Origin: Mycoemilia scoparia
Taxonomy: Eukaryota; Kickxellomycota; Kickxellomycetes; Kickxellales; Kickxellaceae
Length of the DNA stretch: 64,000 nucleotides
Assembly (NCBI GenBank): GCA_027575805.1
Contig: JANBPU010000035.1
Span: 1-64,000, forward strand
Reading direction: 5' to 3'
The notes beneath the pieces were generated by a model. That model ran no database searches. It saw only the letters and a list, made by a program, of their open reading frames with translations, and was not told the DNA's origin. Of the stretch, positions 11,130-23,095 are shown in pieces. Both the position numbers and the translations under genes were made by a program. Every line of letters begins with the position of its first letter. Position 1 is the stretch's first letter.

Positions 11130-11316
11130 GGTGTCACAACCCATAATATTATGGTGACTCTATAGAATATTCCTGTTTCATTTGACCTTGCTAGGCAAGA
11201 TTGCTTGTCTTATGTGTATACCATTTGGTTTTAAATTTGAATGTCTCTTTGAAAGGGCGGCCTATTTGCATACTCATTACATAGACTATTTAGCACAGAC
11301 ACTAGATTGTGCATAA

Positions 11317-14300
11317 ATGACAATGTCTGACCCAAATACAAGTGAGGGTCCTGGCACAACTAAATCGCCACCACCTCAACCGACAGAAAATGCGGCCCAA
11401 TCTATGGTGGAGGGCCTTTCTGTGGGAATGCCCCTTACCGAAGATCTCATTGCTAGGCTGGGAAAGGTGGAAAAATACGAGAAAAAGCTTACAGACCTTG
11501 CTCGTGCATATAAAGGTCTTAATGCTGCTAGAAGGAAAATCGAGATAGTTTTGCAAAAGGAAACTCCAATAAGCAGCATTGTTGAGTCAGAAGATTTAGA
11601 GAATTATTTGAAAGGCCTCAACACTAAGGCCCAGCTTTCTCACAAGGAGATCAGTCGTCTAACTGAGTCAGAAAAATGTAAACTAGCCCAGGATGTTTGT
11701 TTATTCGATTACTTAAAGTACATTATAAAAGTGCTACTATAGCCTTTTATCAACATATTAATTCTAATTATATAATTTATTTTTAGTGCTTCAAGGAATG
11801 GCTCGCCAATTAAGAACCTCGCTTAGTAATGAGAAGGAAGCATACAGTGAACTGCAAGAACATAAAGTCCAGCTACAGCGTGATCTTGATTTATCCAGAA
11901 AGGTAAATTTTGCTTTCAACATTCCTTCAGACAGATACTCGGTCTATTTCCAATATTGAGACTTTAAGGACATGAATGATAAATTTCAATAAATATATTT
12001 CTTTAGGAAATGCAAGTGATGAAGGGACAGCTTACTCGCCTTCGTGAAAAATCTACAGTCGATAATGCATCATTAAAAGAAAAGGTCGATGTATTGACAT
12101 CTGAAAATGTATCTCTTCAAGCAAAATGCGCAAGGCTTAATCAAAATCAGGATTCGAAGCCAACTCTTCAAATATGCGTAGATCAGCTTGTTGAATATAT
12201 TGAATCAGAAGACAACAAAGACGTTATAAACGATGATCGCCTGGCCAAATTGAGGGAGGCATTAGAAATCCCATCCGACAAAGATACAGTTTCTTTAAAC
12301 GAATTCAATGAAACAAAAAAGAAACTCGACGAGCTCACAAAGATATCGAATGACTATAATGATCTGAATACTGAGAAGTATCGATTGGAAAACGAGTTGA
12401 AAAAGGTCACCAGTTCAAAGGAATCCATTGAAGAAGAATACTCAACATTAAAGACAGACCTGGAGATAAACAAAAAGGAAGTATCAGAACTCAAAGAAAA
12501 GATAGCGAAAAAGGAAAAACAACTGGATGATTATGCAAAGGAATTAGATGTTGCCAAGTCAAAAGTCAAAGGTTCCGATTCTAATTCCCAAAAATCCACT
12601 GATAAAGAAAGACCAAAGGAACAGGAGTCGAAAAATAAGACCGAGTTATCTGAGCAGAAAATAAAGGAAATAGTCAAAGCATGTTTGACTAACAAGCTGC
12701 AGATAATAGACGATAACAAAACTAAACAGCAATCTCCTGCTCAAGCATCAAATAAAAGTGGGAAGAAAAAGGGCAAGTCTGCCAAAAACCAAAACAATAA
12801 CATGTTGGGATCAGGAAGCATTCAGGCGACTCATGGTGAAGCTAAAGCTCTTTTCGAATTGCTTGAAGAATTGCGGAAACAGGGCATCGCCGATAAAGAT
12901 AATGAGTCAAATTCAGCTGGCGAAAATATAAATATTGATTCTAAGGATATTGCCGTGCTAAGGCAGAATCTACATGAAGCCACTGAAAAGCATGCCACCT
13001 TAGAAAAGGAAATAAAAACTATAGTATCTGAACGTGATGAATTGGAAGTTGATTTGAAATTGACAAAAGACGAGCTTGACAAAGCAAAACAGCAGCTAAA
13101 GAACGAAGAGGCGAAATTGCAAGGACTTCAAACCAGCTATGATGACCTTGGCTCAAAGTACAAAAATACAGAAACCAAGTACAATGAGGCCAAGAAAGAA
13201 TCTGCTACGCTCAAGGAACAAGTGGAAACAGCACAGAAAGAGCTTAAAGATGTAAAGACACGAATTGCTGATCTTGAAAAGCAGACGGAGGAGTACAAGA
13301 ACGAAAAGAAGTTCTCCAGAGGTGAAGTAGCAAAGCTTCGGGCAACAATAGACGCACTAAGAACCGAAAAAGGAATGGTATCAGAAAAACTCGAAAGCGC
13401 CAAAACGGCTGCTACCAAAGCAGAACTCGAGTTGAAAAGGCGCGATGATCAGTTGAGGCGACTAAAGGAAGAGTTGGCTGACCAAACTAACCTAACAAAG
13501 CAATTCCAGGAGCAGCTTACTAAGGCCGAAGGGGATTTAGCGAGCTTCCAGGAAGCTAGTGATGAGGCACACAGCAAGGTTCAGGGTAAAGAAAATGAAA
13601 TCAATCAGCTCAAGAAAAAGGTCGATGGTCTTCAAAAGAACATTGAAAATCATAGCAAACAAATCAGCGAAAAGGAATATTTTGCTGCACAGCAAGAAGT
13701 ACGAGTAAAGGAGTTGGAAACCGAAATTGCTGAGCAAAAACAGGCTATTCAGGATGAGGCAGATCGAGCTAAAGAGTCAATAAATGAACTCTTGGAAGAG
13801 GCACGGTTTACACAGAAATCACTTAATGAAACTATTGATGAAAAGGATAGGCAGATCGATTCCCTCCAAGCTCGTGTAGATGAGTTGACCAGCAACAAGC
13901 ACAACAACATTGATAATAATATTGCCAAAAACAAGGCTTCGCAGGGAGATATTGGACGGTCAGAAAGGGAATGGGAAGAGATGAAACAGAGACAAGCCGA
14001 GGCTGAATCAGAGTTGGAGTTGATGAGGACTAACTTAAGAGATGCTGAAGAGGACCGAGTACAAGCCAGAGTCAAGACTGAGCAACTGGAAGCTATCAAG
14101 ACCGAGCTTAAGCAAGTGAAAGATCAGTTGTCATGGAGCAATGAGAATTATAAGGTGCGAGAAGACAGATGGAGACAGATTATCCAAGGTCTAAAGAACG
14201 AGTTGCGCCAGCTCCAGCACAAACTTAGAGCCCAAGAGTCCAGCACAAAGCCGGCATCATCCCCTGCAGCTCCTAACAATGACCAATTGTCATCGTTGAA

Positions 14301-14649
14301 GGATAGCAAAGACAATGCGGATAATTCAGAAGAATCGATTCAAACTGCGTTATTTGGATCCAATCCATCGCGTCTGGTACGATCAAGCTATTCGCCCAAG
14401 ACAACAGCATCTGAACAGAATTCGCAACAATCCACGCCTTCTGTTGCCTCTTTTTCTTCAGGAACTGCAGAAAATATCCAAACCAAACAGCAACAGACAA
14501 CTTCTTCAGCCAATGTTGATTATCTTCGCCATGTTCTATTTACATTTGTCAAGGACAAACATCATCGAAAACAACTTGTTCCAGTTCTCTCTGCTCTCCT
14601 TGAATGTTCTTTGGATGATATCAAGATTCTGCAAAAGCATATAACATAA
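11317..14649 (+). CDS. GRIP-domain coiled-coil golgin
   Basis: Predicted exons are 11317-11677, 11787-11902 and 12007-14649, giving 1039 aa. The first donor could instead be after 11698, which also keeps the frame and adds seven residues; GTAAAC at 11678 is the better consensus. After a Pro/Thr-rich N-terminus nearly the whole protein is predicted coiled coil, rich in Glu, Lys and Leu heptads, broken by a Lys/Ser/Asn segment near residues 385-420. The C-terminus DYLRHVLFTFVKDK..QLVPVLSALLECSLDD is a GRIP domain with the conserved Tyr. GRIP domains bind Arl1-GTP at the trans-Golgi, and the coiled coil tethers vesicles. It resembles yeast Imh1 and animal golgin-97/245, but which one cannot be settled from coiled coil. 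MITE copies lie on both sides. Confidence 0.9.
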
Positions 14650-14772
14650 GCGCGCTCTACACATGTATCATTCTAACTGATTTTGCTTTATTTCTATATT
14701 TGCGCTATATGAACGACTTTTCATTATTTTTCAAGCTTCACTTTTCATTCAAACAATTTTTAGCATTTGTTC

Positions 14773-14896
14773 ATATGGGTAATAATTTTTGAAGGGTACC
14801 TTTTGGTGACTGTCAATGATTATAGGGGAAATCATGTCCAAATGTATGTCCAGTTTTACTAGTTAACATTCGCCCTTCAAAAATTATCTCCCATAT
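14773..14896 (+). mobile_element. MITE copy 3 (long subfamily)
   Basis: The ends are ATATGGGTAATAATTTTTGA and TTCAAAAATTATCTCCCATA, a near-perfect terminal inverted repeat ending in ATAT. The interior has TTTTGGTGACTG, GATTATAGGGGAAATCATG and GTCCAGTTTTACTAG. Confidence 0.85.
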
Positions 14897-14929
14897 CCCT
14901 ATTTAAACCAATGTAAAATAAGATGATTA

Positions 14930-15012
14930 AGCATTTTATTACTCCTAGGGAGGTAGCTATATGCCATATATAGACTAAAAATGTATTTACCAAACTAAAT
15001 GAAATAACCTGG
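14930..15012 (+). repeat. R-family repeat fragment, copy 4
   Basis: It begins GCATTTTATTACTCCTAGGG and continues GGTAGCTATATGCCATATA and ACCAAACTAAATGAAATAAC. It is the closest relative of copy 3 and in the same orientation, 34 bases right of a MITE. Confidence 0.6.
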
Positions 15013-15468
15013 TTGGGCCATATTATAACAACAAGTAGCTATTGCAAATAGAAAAGGGAAATAGATCTTCTATGGTAAAAATTCACCTACTCGGGAAGGG
15101 ATCAATAATATGTTAACCCTTCTGTATTTGTCTGATCTGAGTGAGGGGGGCCGAGTATCTTTGGAATTCTATCTGACCCGTGCGGCTGGGCTGGTCAATC
15201 CCTCTGTTGTTTCATTAGGCTTCTTCTTTTGTTTGGGGATAATCTCAAATCAGACTCTTTAGAAATTTGAGCCTCAATCGGGGGGGGGGGGAGCCAGTGG
15301 CTCTCATAATAGTGCTTGATCTTCCATTGGATAAAGCTCAATAACTGCAAGGATACAGAATTTCCCCATAACATTGTGTCATGGACCTGTTTCAAAATAA
15401 TCGCACTTTCAGCAAATCTGACGCAACCTTGCAACTGTAACGAACATATGTGGAGATAAGCATAGAGA

Positions 15469-16548
15469 ATGTGCAGACAGTTAGTTGTATTATTTCGCGA
15501 CCCAACAAAGAAAAGTGGCAGTTCAACAACCACAAAGCAAGATATTGGAATACTTGACTATGAACTCGAGTTTAACAACAATGGATATGACGCCATTTCG
15601 ATACCAGTTATTCGACCTCAGTTTGATTTGATCACACCAGCCTTTGAAGACATTTTGAAGCAGGCGGGACGATTTACAGGCATTGTATTTACTAGCGTCA
15701 ATTCTATCAGATCGCTTTACCAAACTTATCAAAAGTATCTCGTAATCCATTACCAGAATAAACATAATACCACAATTCCCGAATGGCAGTTGCTATTATC
15801 ACTTCCTATATTTGTTGTTGGTGAGGCAACAGCAAGAGAATGTGAAAAGTTGCTGACCACTTCTCCAAGCTTACAAGGAGATGATGGCGATGATCACAAA
15901 GATGCTAAAAGGCGAGAATATCCAAAGCTCAATATAATAGGAAAGGAAAGTGGAAGTGCCAAAGAAATGTTGCCTCTCATCGCATCATATTACAACATTC
16001 ATGGATCCGAGGCTAATAATTATAAAAAAATCCACACTCAAAGTCAACAGCAAACCAGTAGTCGACCTCATTTACTTTTTATATGTGGACAATCTAGGCG
16101 GCCAACAATTCCAGATGGCTTGAAATCCCTTGGCATTCCATTCACAGAAATCGCGGCTTACAAGACCATACCACAAGATCCAAAGACTATTGCAAAATCA
16201 TTCCCCCAGGAAGGTCGATCTTGCCCCGGCTGGTTGGTATTTTATAGCCCTTCTGGCGTTGATCCAGTCCTATCAGCCATAGAAAACATATCTAGCAGCA
16301 GCAGCAGCAGCAGCAATGGAGGTATAATTTTGCCCAGAAAAGCATCAACACAGTCTAACAAGAATGATAACGAAGATGCTGAGACAAATGGTTCTCGGGT
16401 ACCTAACGTAAAAATTGCCGCAATTGGTCCTACAACAAGCAACCATCTTTATAGTCTTGGCTATATAGTTGATGCTGTTGCAAAGCTGCCAACTCCTAAA
16501 CATTTGGTAGAAGCCATCTCCGCATTTGATAAAAAACAGCACATTTAG
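15469..16548 (+). CDS. HEM4: Uroporphyrinogen-III synthase
   Basis: Single-exon gene of 359 aa; the family is usually about 265-300 aa, the excess being low-complexity inserts. The enzyme closes and inverts ring D of hydroxymethylbilane in haem synthesis. The two-domain fold is traceable: VVLFRDP at the start, GYDAISIPVIRPQF, GRFTGIVFTSVNSIRSL, LPIFVVGEATA, then LLFICGQSRRPTIPDGL, IPFTEIAAYKT, WLVFYSPSGVD and KIAAIGPTTSNHLYSLGY. A poly-Ser run near residue 280 is encoded by an AGC repeat. The first ATG of the open frame fits the first beta-strand, so no upstream exon is needed. Confidence 0.93.
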   Translation: MCRQLVVLFRDPTKKSGSSTTTKQDIGILDYELEFNNNGYDAISIPVIRPQFDLITPAFEDILKQAGRFTGIVFTSVNSIRSLYQTYQKYLVIHYQNKHNTTIPEWQLLLSLPIFVVGEATARECEKLLTTSPSLQGDDGDDHKDAKRREYPKLNIIGKESGSAKEMLPLIASYYNIHGSEANNYKKIHTQSQQQTSSRPHLLFICGQSRRPTIPDGLKSLGIPFTEIAAYKTIPQDPKTIAKSFPQEGRSCPGWLVFYSPSGVDPVLSAIENISSSSSSSSNGGIILPRKASTQSNKNDNEDAETNGSRVPNVKIAAIGPTTSNHLYSLGYIVDAVAKLPTPKHLVEAISAFDKKQHI

Positions 16549-17074
16549 CATGATTGGTATGTCATTCAATATGGAGTAACTAGCTACATCATTAGCCAAA
16601 ACCAAAATTATAACAAGTGTACCAATACAATCTTTTTAATTTTAGTAGTAGTAGTAGCAGTGTTGTTTGTATATAACGGAGAATCTGTCAAAATGATACT
16701 TAAATATGGGCAATAATTTTTGAAGGATGGATTTTGGTGACCAGTGATTATAGGAGCAATCACAGCCAAGTGGATGTCCAGTTTTACTAGTAAACTTTCA
16801 CCCTTCAAGAATTATGATCCATATGGCTACATCACATTGAAAATAAACTACAGCTTTTAAATTTTATAACTCCAGTTTCCAGTTTGTGTAATAGAGGAAG
16901 AATATAGGAGGATGTGTTTTTGTGCTTATGTTGAGTATTATAGGGAAAAAAACAAAGCAACAAAACGAAAAATCATTTAAATGATAAAAATATCTATATA
17001 ATCAATCTATGCTTGTTATTATTTTTTAAAAATAAGAGTTTTTATAAATAAATATGAGTATATATCATGGGGGT
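16549..17074. other. Convergent intergenic region between HEM4 and the peroxisomal ABC gene, with a MITE
   Basis: About 525 bases of 3' sequence shared by two converging genes. It is AT-rich with AATAAA-like words near 17045-17055 (minus-strand gene side). It contains one MITE at 16704-16824 and no exon. Confidence 0.5.
16704..16824 (+). mobile_element. MITE copy 4 (long subfamily)
   Basis: The ends are ATATGGGCAATAATTTTTGA and TTCAAGAATTATGATCCATA, then TGG. The interior has TTTTGGTGACCAGTGATTAT, GCAATCACAGCCAAGTGG and GTCCAGTTTTACTAGTAAAC. Confidence 0.85.
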
Positions 17075-19884
17075 TTAGTTGAATGGAGGAAGGGGGTCAT
17101 CGGGGTTGAATTTGCCAAATTTAAAGGCACCTTGACCATTAAACTGCAAAATATAGTTGTGGTATTTCCAAAGTGACTGGCGATGTGATACAGTCAGCAT
17201 AGAGATTCCGAGATCTGAGGCATGTGTATACATAATTCTCTCAACGTCCATGCTAACGGCACTGGTACATTCGTCCATGATTGCAAACCTTGGGCGGTGG
17301 TAGAAAAGCCTGGCCATGGCGATACGCTGCTTGTCTCCACCAGAAAGCGCATCCTTCCACTCCTTCTTGGCATCCCAGCCGCCCTCTCTTTCGACTATAT
17401 CGCCAAGCTGGACAACCTTGAGGATATCGAGGAGTTGGTCATCTGTAACGCCCTTCTCCTCCATCTCGGCTTTGTTGTTGGGGTAGATGATCTGGTCACG
17501 CAGGGTACCTACCGAAAGGTATGGTCTCTGTGGAATGTAGAATACATTTCCATCAGTGGGCTTCTTGACAACCCCGCCATAGACTGGCCACAGACCACCC
17601 AAGATACGGAACATCGATGACTTTCCACAGCCATTTGGTCCCAGAACCAAGACATTCATTCCCGATCTTACATGGAAGCTGAGATTAGGTACCAGTATGT
17701 CTCCAGTAGGAGAAACAATAGGAACATCCACGAATTCGATATCCTTGTCATCAACAATTTGGCCTCTTTGCTTAAGAATCAGCATACCCTCCTTGACATT
17801 TTCGACCGAGGTGCCAGCTTCACCTGATAATGACGACATGTCAGCCTGGCCTCTGACATAGTGGCCCTTATTAACATCTTCAAGGACCTCGAATAGGCCA
17901 GCAACACGCTGGGTCAAGCCAGCCAATTCAACAATCTCCTTGTATGAATACATCATTCTACCAAGAGCATCAGATGCGCTAAGAAGCAGGCGGCGATTGG
18001 TAATAAAGTCGCGAGTGCGGGATCCCATTCTTGATGCAGGGCCACTGGGGCTAACAGTCCCAGCAAGCTGAGGAAGGCGTTCGGAGAACACAGGGGCAGC
18101 ACATACAATAAGTCCAGCAGCGCCCCAGAAGTACTTGACAACAAAGTCCTCGAGCATCCCGTAGAATACGTGGAGTCTGAATGTGCGGTTGATGTGACGG
18201 ATTAGCCTCATATACTGGCGATCCAAGATGGCCTTTTCGGCACTCTGGCCGCGATAGAGGGCAACCTCTTCAGCATTCTCGATGAGCCTGGAGTGGGCAA
18301 AATGGAATTCTCCCTCGAGTTTTTGCTCCTGGCCTACCAATTTTCCAAATGGCGGGGTGAGTTTGTGCAGAGCTCCGCTGGAGAGCTGGATTACAACGCT
18401 GATGAAGAACAAAGGGACAACGCCCAGACGCTTGGCCAGTTCGATGTTGTAGACAACAGCATCCAGTGTTGGTTTGGCCAGATTGGAATACAGTTCGGAA
18501 AGCGAGTTGCAGAATTTAGTTAGATCCACAGTCATCAACCTAACACAAATATCAATCAAAGTTGTTATTGTTGCTAATATTCAAAGCGCTATGTGAGTAG
18601 CCCGCTATCAAGCACATAAACTTACTGGTCAATATTAGCAACCCTGCTATCAAGGTTTCCAATCGAATAGTACGTCTTTTCGGACAGATACAATTCCTGT
18701 GCCCGTTTTGTGAGATTACTACGGAATTGGATTGCCAGCCTTTTTTGGAAAAATGAAAGCTAAATCAAGAATATTTTCCGTGTTATTGTTTGGAATTGCT
18801 TTTATATTTCTATACATAACATCGCTACATACGAGCCAGAAGTTTCTTCTAGAAACATCAAAGCTGAACTTACAAGGCTATTTGTTAGTGTTGCAGGTAC
18901 AGCGACCGCCATCCATTTGAGTATGCCCTTTCCGAAGTCCCTAGATCGCAAGCGAACCTGCACAGATGGACAGAAAGAAAAAATACGACGACAATGACAA
19001 CAGTAAAGGTGGCGGCGCCCAGTCAGTAAGAGTTGGATTAAATATAAACCGACGGTCACAAAAAGAAAAGTCTAAGAATCTTTGTGAGTGTGTTTGTGAT
19101 GGGTTTACTTACAAGAGCACTGACGATTTCACCGTCAAGTGTGGCAATATACACCGACAATGCAGTTCTAAATACTATAGTCAGCAGGTAATAATAGATC
19201 GAGAATGTACACGTATATGGGCGTGGTTAAACAAAGAAAACAATAGAATCAGCATAGCTGCAGAAGAAGCCTAAAAATCCCAGCCTGCATATTGCAGCAG
19301 AAGCAATAGTAGAGCTGAATAAAGCTGCACAACTTACCAAGAAGGGTGCTGTGGGAAAGAAGCATGCCAAATTCCTTGGTGCGGATACCAGGAATCGCAA
19401 TGGCAATCAACTTGCGAAGATTATCAAAAAAGTTCTTGTCAATCTGCAAACCAGACAAAATTGTTGTTAGAGACGCTACTGCTTTTGATCTCTCCCAATA
19501 CATCCACATGGAAATTCAAGCACAGTTATACAGCACAGCTAAATAACCGTCTTCAGTAACACCCATATATGATACTATTAGAAACAAATTATTGCTGTGT
19601 ACCTGAGGTTTCTGACTTGCTGATGAGGCAAAAGTGCCGTCCTTATTCTTCTCCTTAGTGGAGCTAAGTAGTGCGATGAGACGCCGGAGCCGGTCAAGGA
19701 GCATCGCAGCGACAAAGATGAGGATCCCGCCCCGTATCTTTTTGTGATGCTGGATGTACCATTGCAGGATGCGTTTGAGCTGTATTAGTTTGCTGAGCTG
19801 TGTTCGACGCACAAACTCGTGATTGAGCTTCTGAATGGCATCGATGGCAGAGCCAACCATCATGCTGGACTGGTTTGGCGCCAT
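17075..19884 (-). CDS. Peroxisomal ABC half-transporter, subfamily D (ALD/PXA type)
   Basis: Predicted exons in transcription order are 19884-19603, 19443-19338, 19174-19113, 18957-18833, 18739-18626 and 18539-17075, giving 717 aa, right for an ABCD half-transporter. These dimerise in the peroxisome membrane and import very-long-chain acyl-CoA for beta-oxidation. An N-terminal hydrophobic segment ([15 protein letters not shown]) is followed by the ALD transmembrane domain, with [45 protein letters not shown] and the EEVALYRG region. The nucleotide-binding domain has Walker [10 protein letters not shown] (about 530), signature LSGGDKQR (about 628), Walker [11 protein letters not shown] (about 649) and the switch SHR. 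All six exons join in phase and restore family sequence. PXA1 versus PXA2 identity is not decided. Confidence 0.95.
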
Positions 19885-21232
19885 GGTTTGTAGAAATGTA
19901 CCAGAGATCCTAGGCTTGCGTATAGCAGCAGCAAAATCAATGAAAGAGAGAGAGTATGATTATAGCAGGAGGCGTGTACAATGATGAAAATAGTATCAGC
20001 AGCAGCAGCTTGAACAAACAATAAAAGAAAAGGCAGGGCAGGGCAGAGCAAAGGAATTGAAGGGAGAGGAGGGCAGGGAGGCGGTTTTATAGGCTTGTGA
20101 TGATGGTTATTATGGAGAGTTAAAGCCACGTGCAATTTAAACATACGCCAAGCTCGATTCGCTACCACGATGGCCCTGGCTGACATTTGATAGCCAGCTA
20201 ACCACAAATTTCTTTTGAAAATACTTGCCAGGGCGATCACTGCTGCTCTTTCTTTCTTTGAATGGTTTTCTGAACCAGAGAGCATGGCCCTGGCCATGCC
20301 AACAGCCCTTTTGCACACACATACACGCACCCCTCCTTCCTTAACCTCTGCTTCTCTTGCCTAGCCATTATTATTTATAGCACAAAGAAAGAAGAGGGAA
20401 AACGTAGGTTGGTACTTTGGTCTCTCTTCGCTTCCCGCGCATTCTTTCTTCATGGCCATTTCCTGGGTCGAGAAGTTCCAAGATCAGCCTCAGGTCATGC
20501 CAGCCAAGAAGGAGTCAAATGTTTTCTATGAAAGAGAGACAAATTATATCATATCGTCATTTTAACAAGAAAATTCACATGAAAATACATAAAGCGACAG
20601 TCTGATTCGATTGTCTGTGTAGATGATGTTGCCTATGCTCATGGTGGTGACCGAATGGAAATAGGTTAAATAAATACGCTGCAAACGGACGTTCCCCCTA
20701 TCTGCAGCCTCAACCATAGCACATTTTATCTTGGGTGATAATTCAATCCATAAATATGGCAAAACCCCTTTGCTTCTGCTGTTACTACTACTATCGGCTA
20801 TATTTTGCCGAATTGAGAAGCTATTCCTTGTGGAGATACAATTAACCAACAGCTTTCCTCTGTTTCTTCCTTAACCATTTGTTTAAACCAAAGGGTCCAT
20901 ACTTAGTGTCATTATAACGTGTGTTCTGTGTATCTAGGCTCTGGATTGGTTTTTAACCATGTTAAAGCATTTATTGCTCCTAGGGAGGAGCAGCTATGCT
21001 ATATGCCTCCTGGGACCTTTTAATCGCCCACAGTACAAAATCTATTAGTCCCATATTTTTTTGCAAACCAAAATCAGTTGAGCACAAATTTTAATTCCTG
21101 GCTGATCTCAAAACTTGCAAGTCAATCGCTATCAATAGAGGGCTCAAACACAAGACTCTACGATCGTTTTGTTCCTCTGCTACTACCAAACGGCCTTTTT
21201 TGAATTTACTCACATATATACATATCCCAGCA
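19885..21232. other. Divergent intergenic region between the ABC transporter and mS41 genes
   Basis: About 1.35 kb. The ABC-gene side is purine-rich on the plus strand (19920-20080). An R-family fragment lies at about 20963-21065. No coding exon was supported; the open frames in 19860-20330 are on low-complexity sequence. Confidence 0.45.
20963..21065 (+). repeat. R-family repeat fragment, copy 5 (divergent)
   Basis: It contains GCATTTATTGCTCCTAGGG, AGCTATGCTATATGCC and a downstream TTTGCAAACCAAA. It resembles copies 3 and 4 but is more diverged. Confidence 0.45.
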
Positions 21233-21821
21233 ATGGCCTTGTTATTAAGGATCCAATCACTACAAAATGCTTTCCGGTCCAATTCAATCAGTACCGCCAC
21301 AGTAAGGAGGGCAATGTCACAACTTCACCCCGCCACCGGCATTCCCCCGCCACGAGGTACACATTCAATAATGGGCTATACATTTACATGCCAATCGCCG
21401 TATATAATACGCATATACTAGTACGAATAGTATTTACTTGCATAATAATAATATTAATAATAATAATCTATAGGCCAATTTCAAACACACCAAGACATTC
21501 TAAAGACTATTGGGCGGGGTTGCGAGAAGTACGGCGATAAATTCAAGGACTGGAACCACTTTTTTGTCGCTACGTCTAAAATGATGAAGGATGACTTGGG
21601 CATCAATGTAAAGGAGAGAAAATGGATTCTAAACTGGAAGCAAAAGTACAGGTATGTACACAGCATATTTCCACCTGCTAATTTATTCTTTATTTATCTC
21701 CTGAGTGATGTGTGATGATGACACTTGAAAATATAATTGTTTTTTGCGTTTGTGTTTCTATAGAAAGGGCGTTGATCCATACTATATCCCGCCAAGCAAG
21801 AAAGGAACCAAGAAAAAGTAA
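21233..21821 (+). CDS. FYV4: Mitochondrial small ribosomal subunit protein mS41 (IGR motif)
   Basis: Predicted exons are 21233-21356, 21474-21651 and 21764-21821, giving 119 aa, the usual size. The N-terminus MALLLRIQSLQNAFRSNSIS is basic, hydroxylated and lacks acids, fitting a mitochondrial presequence. The core reads HQDILKTIGRGCEKYGDKF, then DWNHFFVATSKMMKDDLGI and KERKWILNWKQKYRKG, which is the IGR-motif family of yeast Fyv4/mS41. The C-terminus is lysine-rich (PPSKKGTKKK), as expected for an rRNA-binding protein. Both introns are GT-AG and in phase. Confidence 0.93.
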
Positions 21822-21947
21822 AAATAGAAATGCCCGCCACTCCAAACTGACCAAAATGGCCCGGATGTTAGATTTTAAATCTCTGCTGGTTCATTTGTTA
21901 CTAATAAAAGCAATATTTATATAGATGTAAATATGCAGAAATTCGGT

Positions 21948-22174
21948 TTATTGCTGTATTTCCCATTTTTTGCAGAGGTTTCTGTGCATGTCCTTGTACC
22001 GGCCTATATGGTATTTGTCCATGTCCATCAATTGTTCAAGAAATGACAGGCATTCGCGTTTTGTGTCGCCTGTCAATTGCCCAATGTTTTGTTCTAGCCA
22101 CATCTGGCAGTTGATGTACACAGAATATGGCCCTATATTCAATCTAATAGTGTTGGTAAAAGCAAGCAAATGGC

Positions 22175-22208
<34 letters not shown>

Positions 22209-23095
22209 CGCTTACTCACTCTCATTGGACACACCTATACTACACTAATGTATATTGTAATGGTATTATGATGCTTACATTTGCAGTCTGGTTCCAATTC
22301 CAATAATTCTTTGATCGTTTCCACAAGCTCCTGGACCATTGTGTTCTTTTTTTCAAGTGAGGGTTGGATGCTGACAAGCCATTCGTGATACAGCCATGCA
22401 TTTTGGTCCTCAGGATCCGTGTATATTGCCGTCTTGATCATCTCCTTTTCTTTCAAAAGGATATTTTCGCGCTCTTCAAGACTGCTCTGCTTCTCAAGTA
22501 TCGACGGAAGGAGCTTGCTTCTGTTGTGCCATGCCGCATGGTTGGCACAGTCTTGGACAATCTTTTCGGTGGTATAGTCAAACTCCTTCTGGTCTATTTT
22601 ACTTGGATCTCGGCTCAGTTGGCGAAGGTACTCAACAACATTGCGTCTATAATTCCATCCATGGAAATTCCTAGCATCGATTTCTAGCATCTTTGATACC
22701 AGTGCCAGCTCGCGATCCCAGCTGGGATTGGGCATGGCTTCTAAAACCCAGCGTCTGTGGTTCCACATCCAGTAGCTCTTTATGTTTTTCCTAATGATCT
22801 GTTCCAGGAATTGAAGCTCCTGGTCGAGATACTCTTGCTTGCTGGCTTCTTCTGGCATATTGGAAAGTATGGATATGATTATTAGTCGTCGGTAGTTCCA
22901 GATGGAGTGTAGCTCGGGATTCATCCTGAGGAGCTTCGTTGTTTGTACAAGAGATTCTCCGCTGAAGTCGTCTTTTGCTTTTAGTTCCATCACATGGCTG
23001 TTTAGTGATTTGTACTCTTTAACCTTTTGGGCTTCATGGGCCTTTAGCTTCTCTAGCTGATCAGGAGGTAACTTTTCGCGACGGCGTCCGTGCAT
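21948..23095 (-). CDS. BET4: Rab geranylgeranyltransferase alpha subunit
   Basis: Predicted exons are 23095-22279 and 22132-21948, giving 333 aa (yeast Bet4 is about 327). With the beta subunit it transfers geranylgeranyl groups to Rab C-termini. It starts MHGRRREKLPPDQLEKLKAH, the conserved RabGGTase-alpha opening. Protein-prenyltransferase alpha repeats follow: NPELHSIWNYRR, NIKSYWMWNHRRWVLE, DARNFHGWNYRR, CANHAAWHNRS and DPEDQNAWLYHEWL. The acceptor ATATAG at 22133-22138 is chosen because it restores LEPDCKW, the conserved repeat ending. The nearer-upstream ATTAG acceptor would break the frame. The intron contains a GA microsatellite. The 3' end converges with the mS41 gene 126 bases away. 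Confidence 0.93.
22179..22205. repeat. (GA)n microsatellite in BET4 intron
   Basis: An uninterrupted GA dinucleotide run of about 13 units. On the BET4 strand it reads as CT repeats, upstream of the acceptor. Confidence 0.9.

Larger units (their letters stand above)
10817..11316. other. Intergenic region with an R-repeat fragment and a MITE
   Basis: This 500-base stretch holds the PRE1 3' region, an R-family fragment at about 10913-10998 and a MITE at about 11021-11129. About 190 bases remain upstream of the golgin start codon. Confidence 0.5.
14650..15468. other. Intergenic region with a MITE, an R fragment and a 12-G run
   Basis: About 820 bases. It contains a MITE (14773-14896), an R-repeat fragment (14930-15012) and a homopolymer of twelve G at about 15279-15290. 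The part nearest HEM4 is its promoter. No exon was found. Confidence 0.5.

Noticed and set aside
15279..15290. Twelve-G run read as a regulatory switch for HEM4
   Set aside because: It is too far from the coding region and not within a frame; nothing beyond its composition supports regulation.
19860..20330. Minus-strand open frame of 156 codons upstream of the ABC transporter start
   Set aside because: It covers purine/pyrimidine-biased promoter DNA, has a His/Pro/Leu low-complexity translation, and does not connect in phase with the transporter.
22144..22160. ATTAG acceptor for BET4 exon 2
   Set aside because: It leaves the wrong phase with the only available donor and gives a stop; the ATATAG acceptor a few bases on restores the conserved DCKW.
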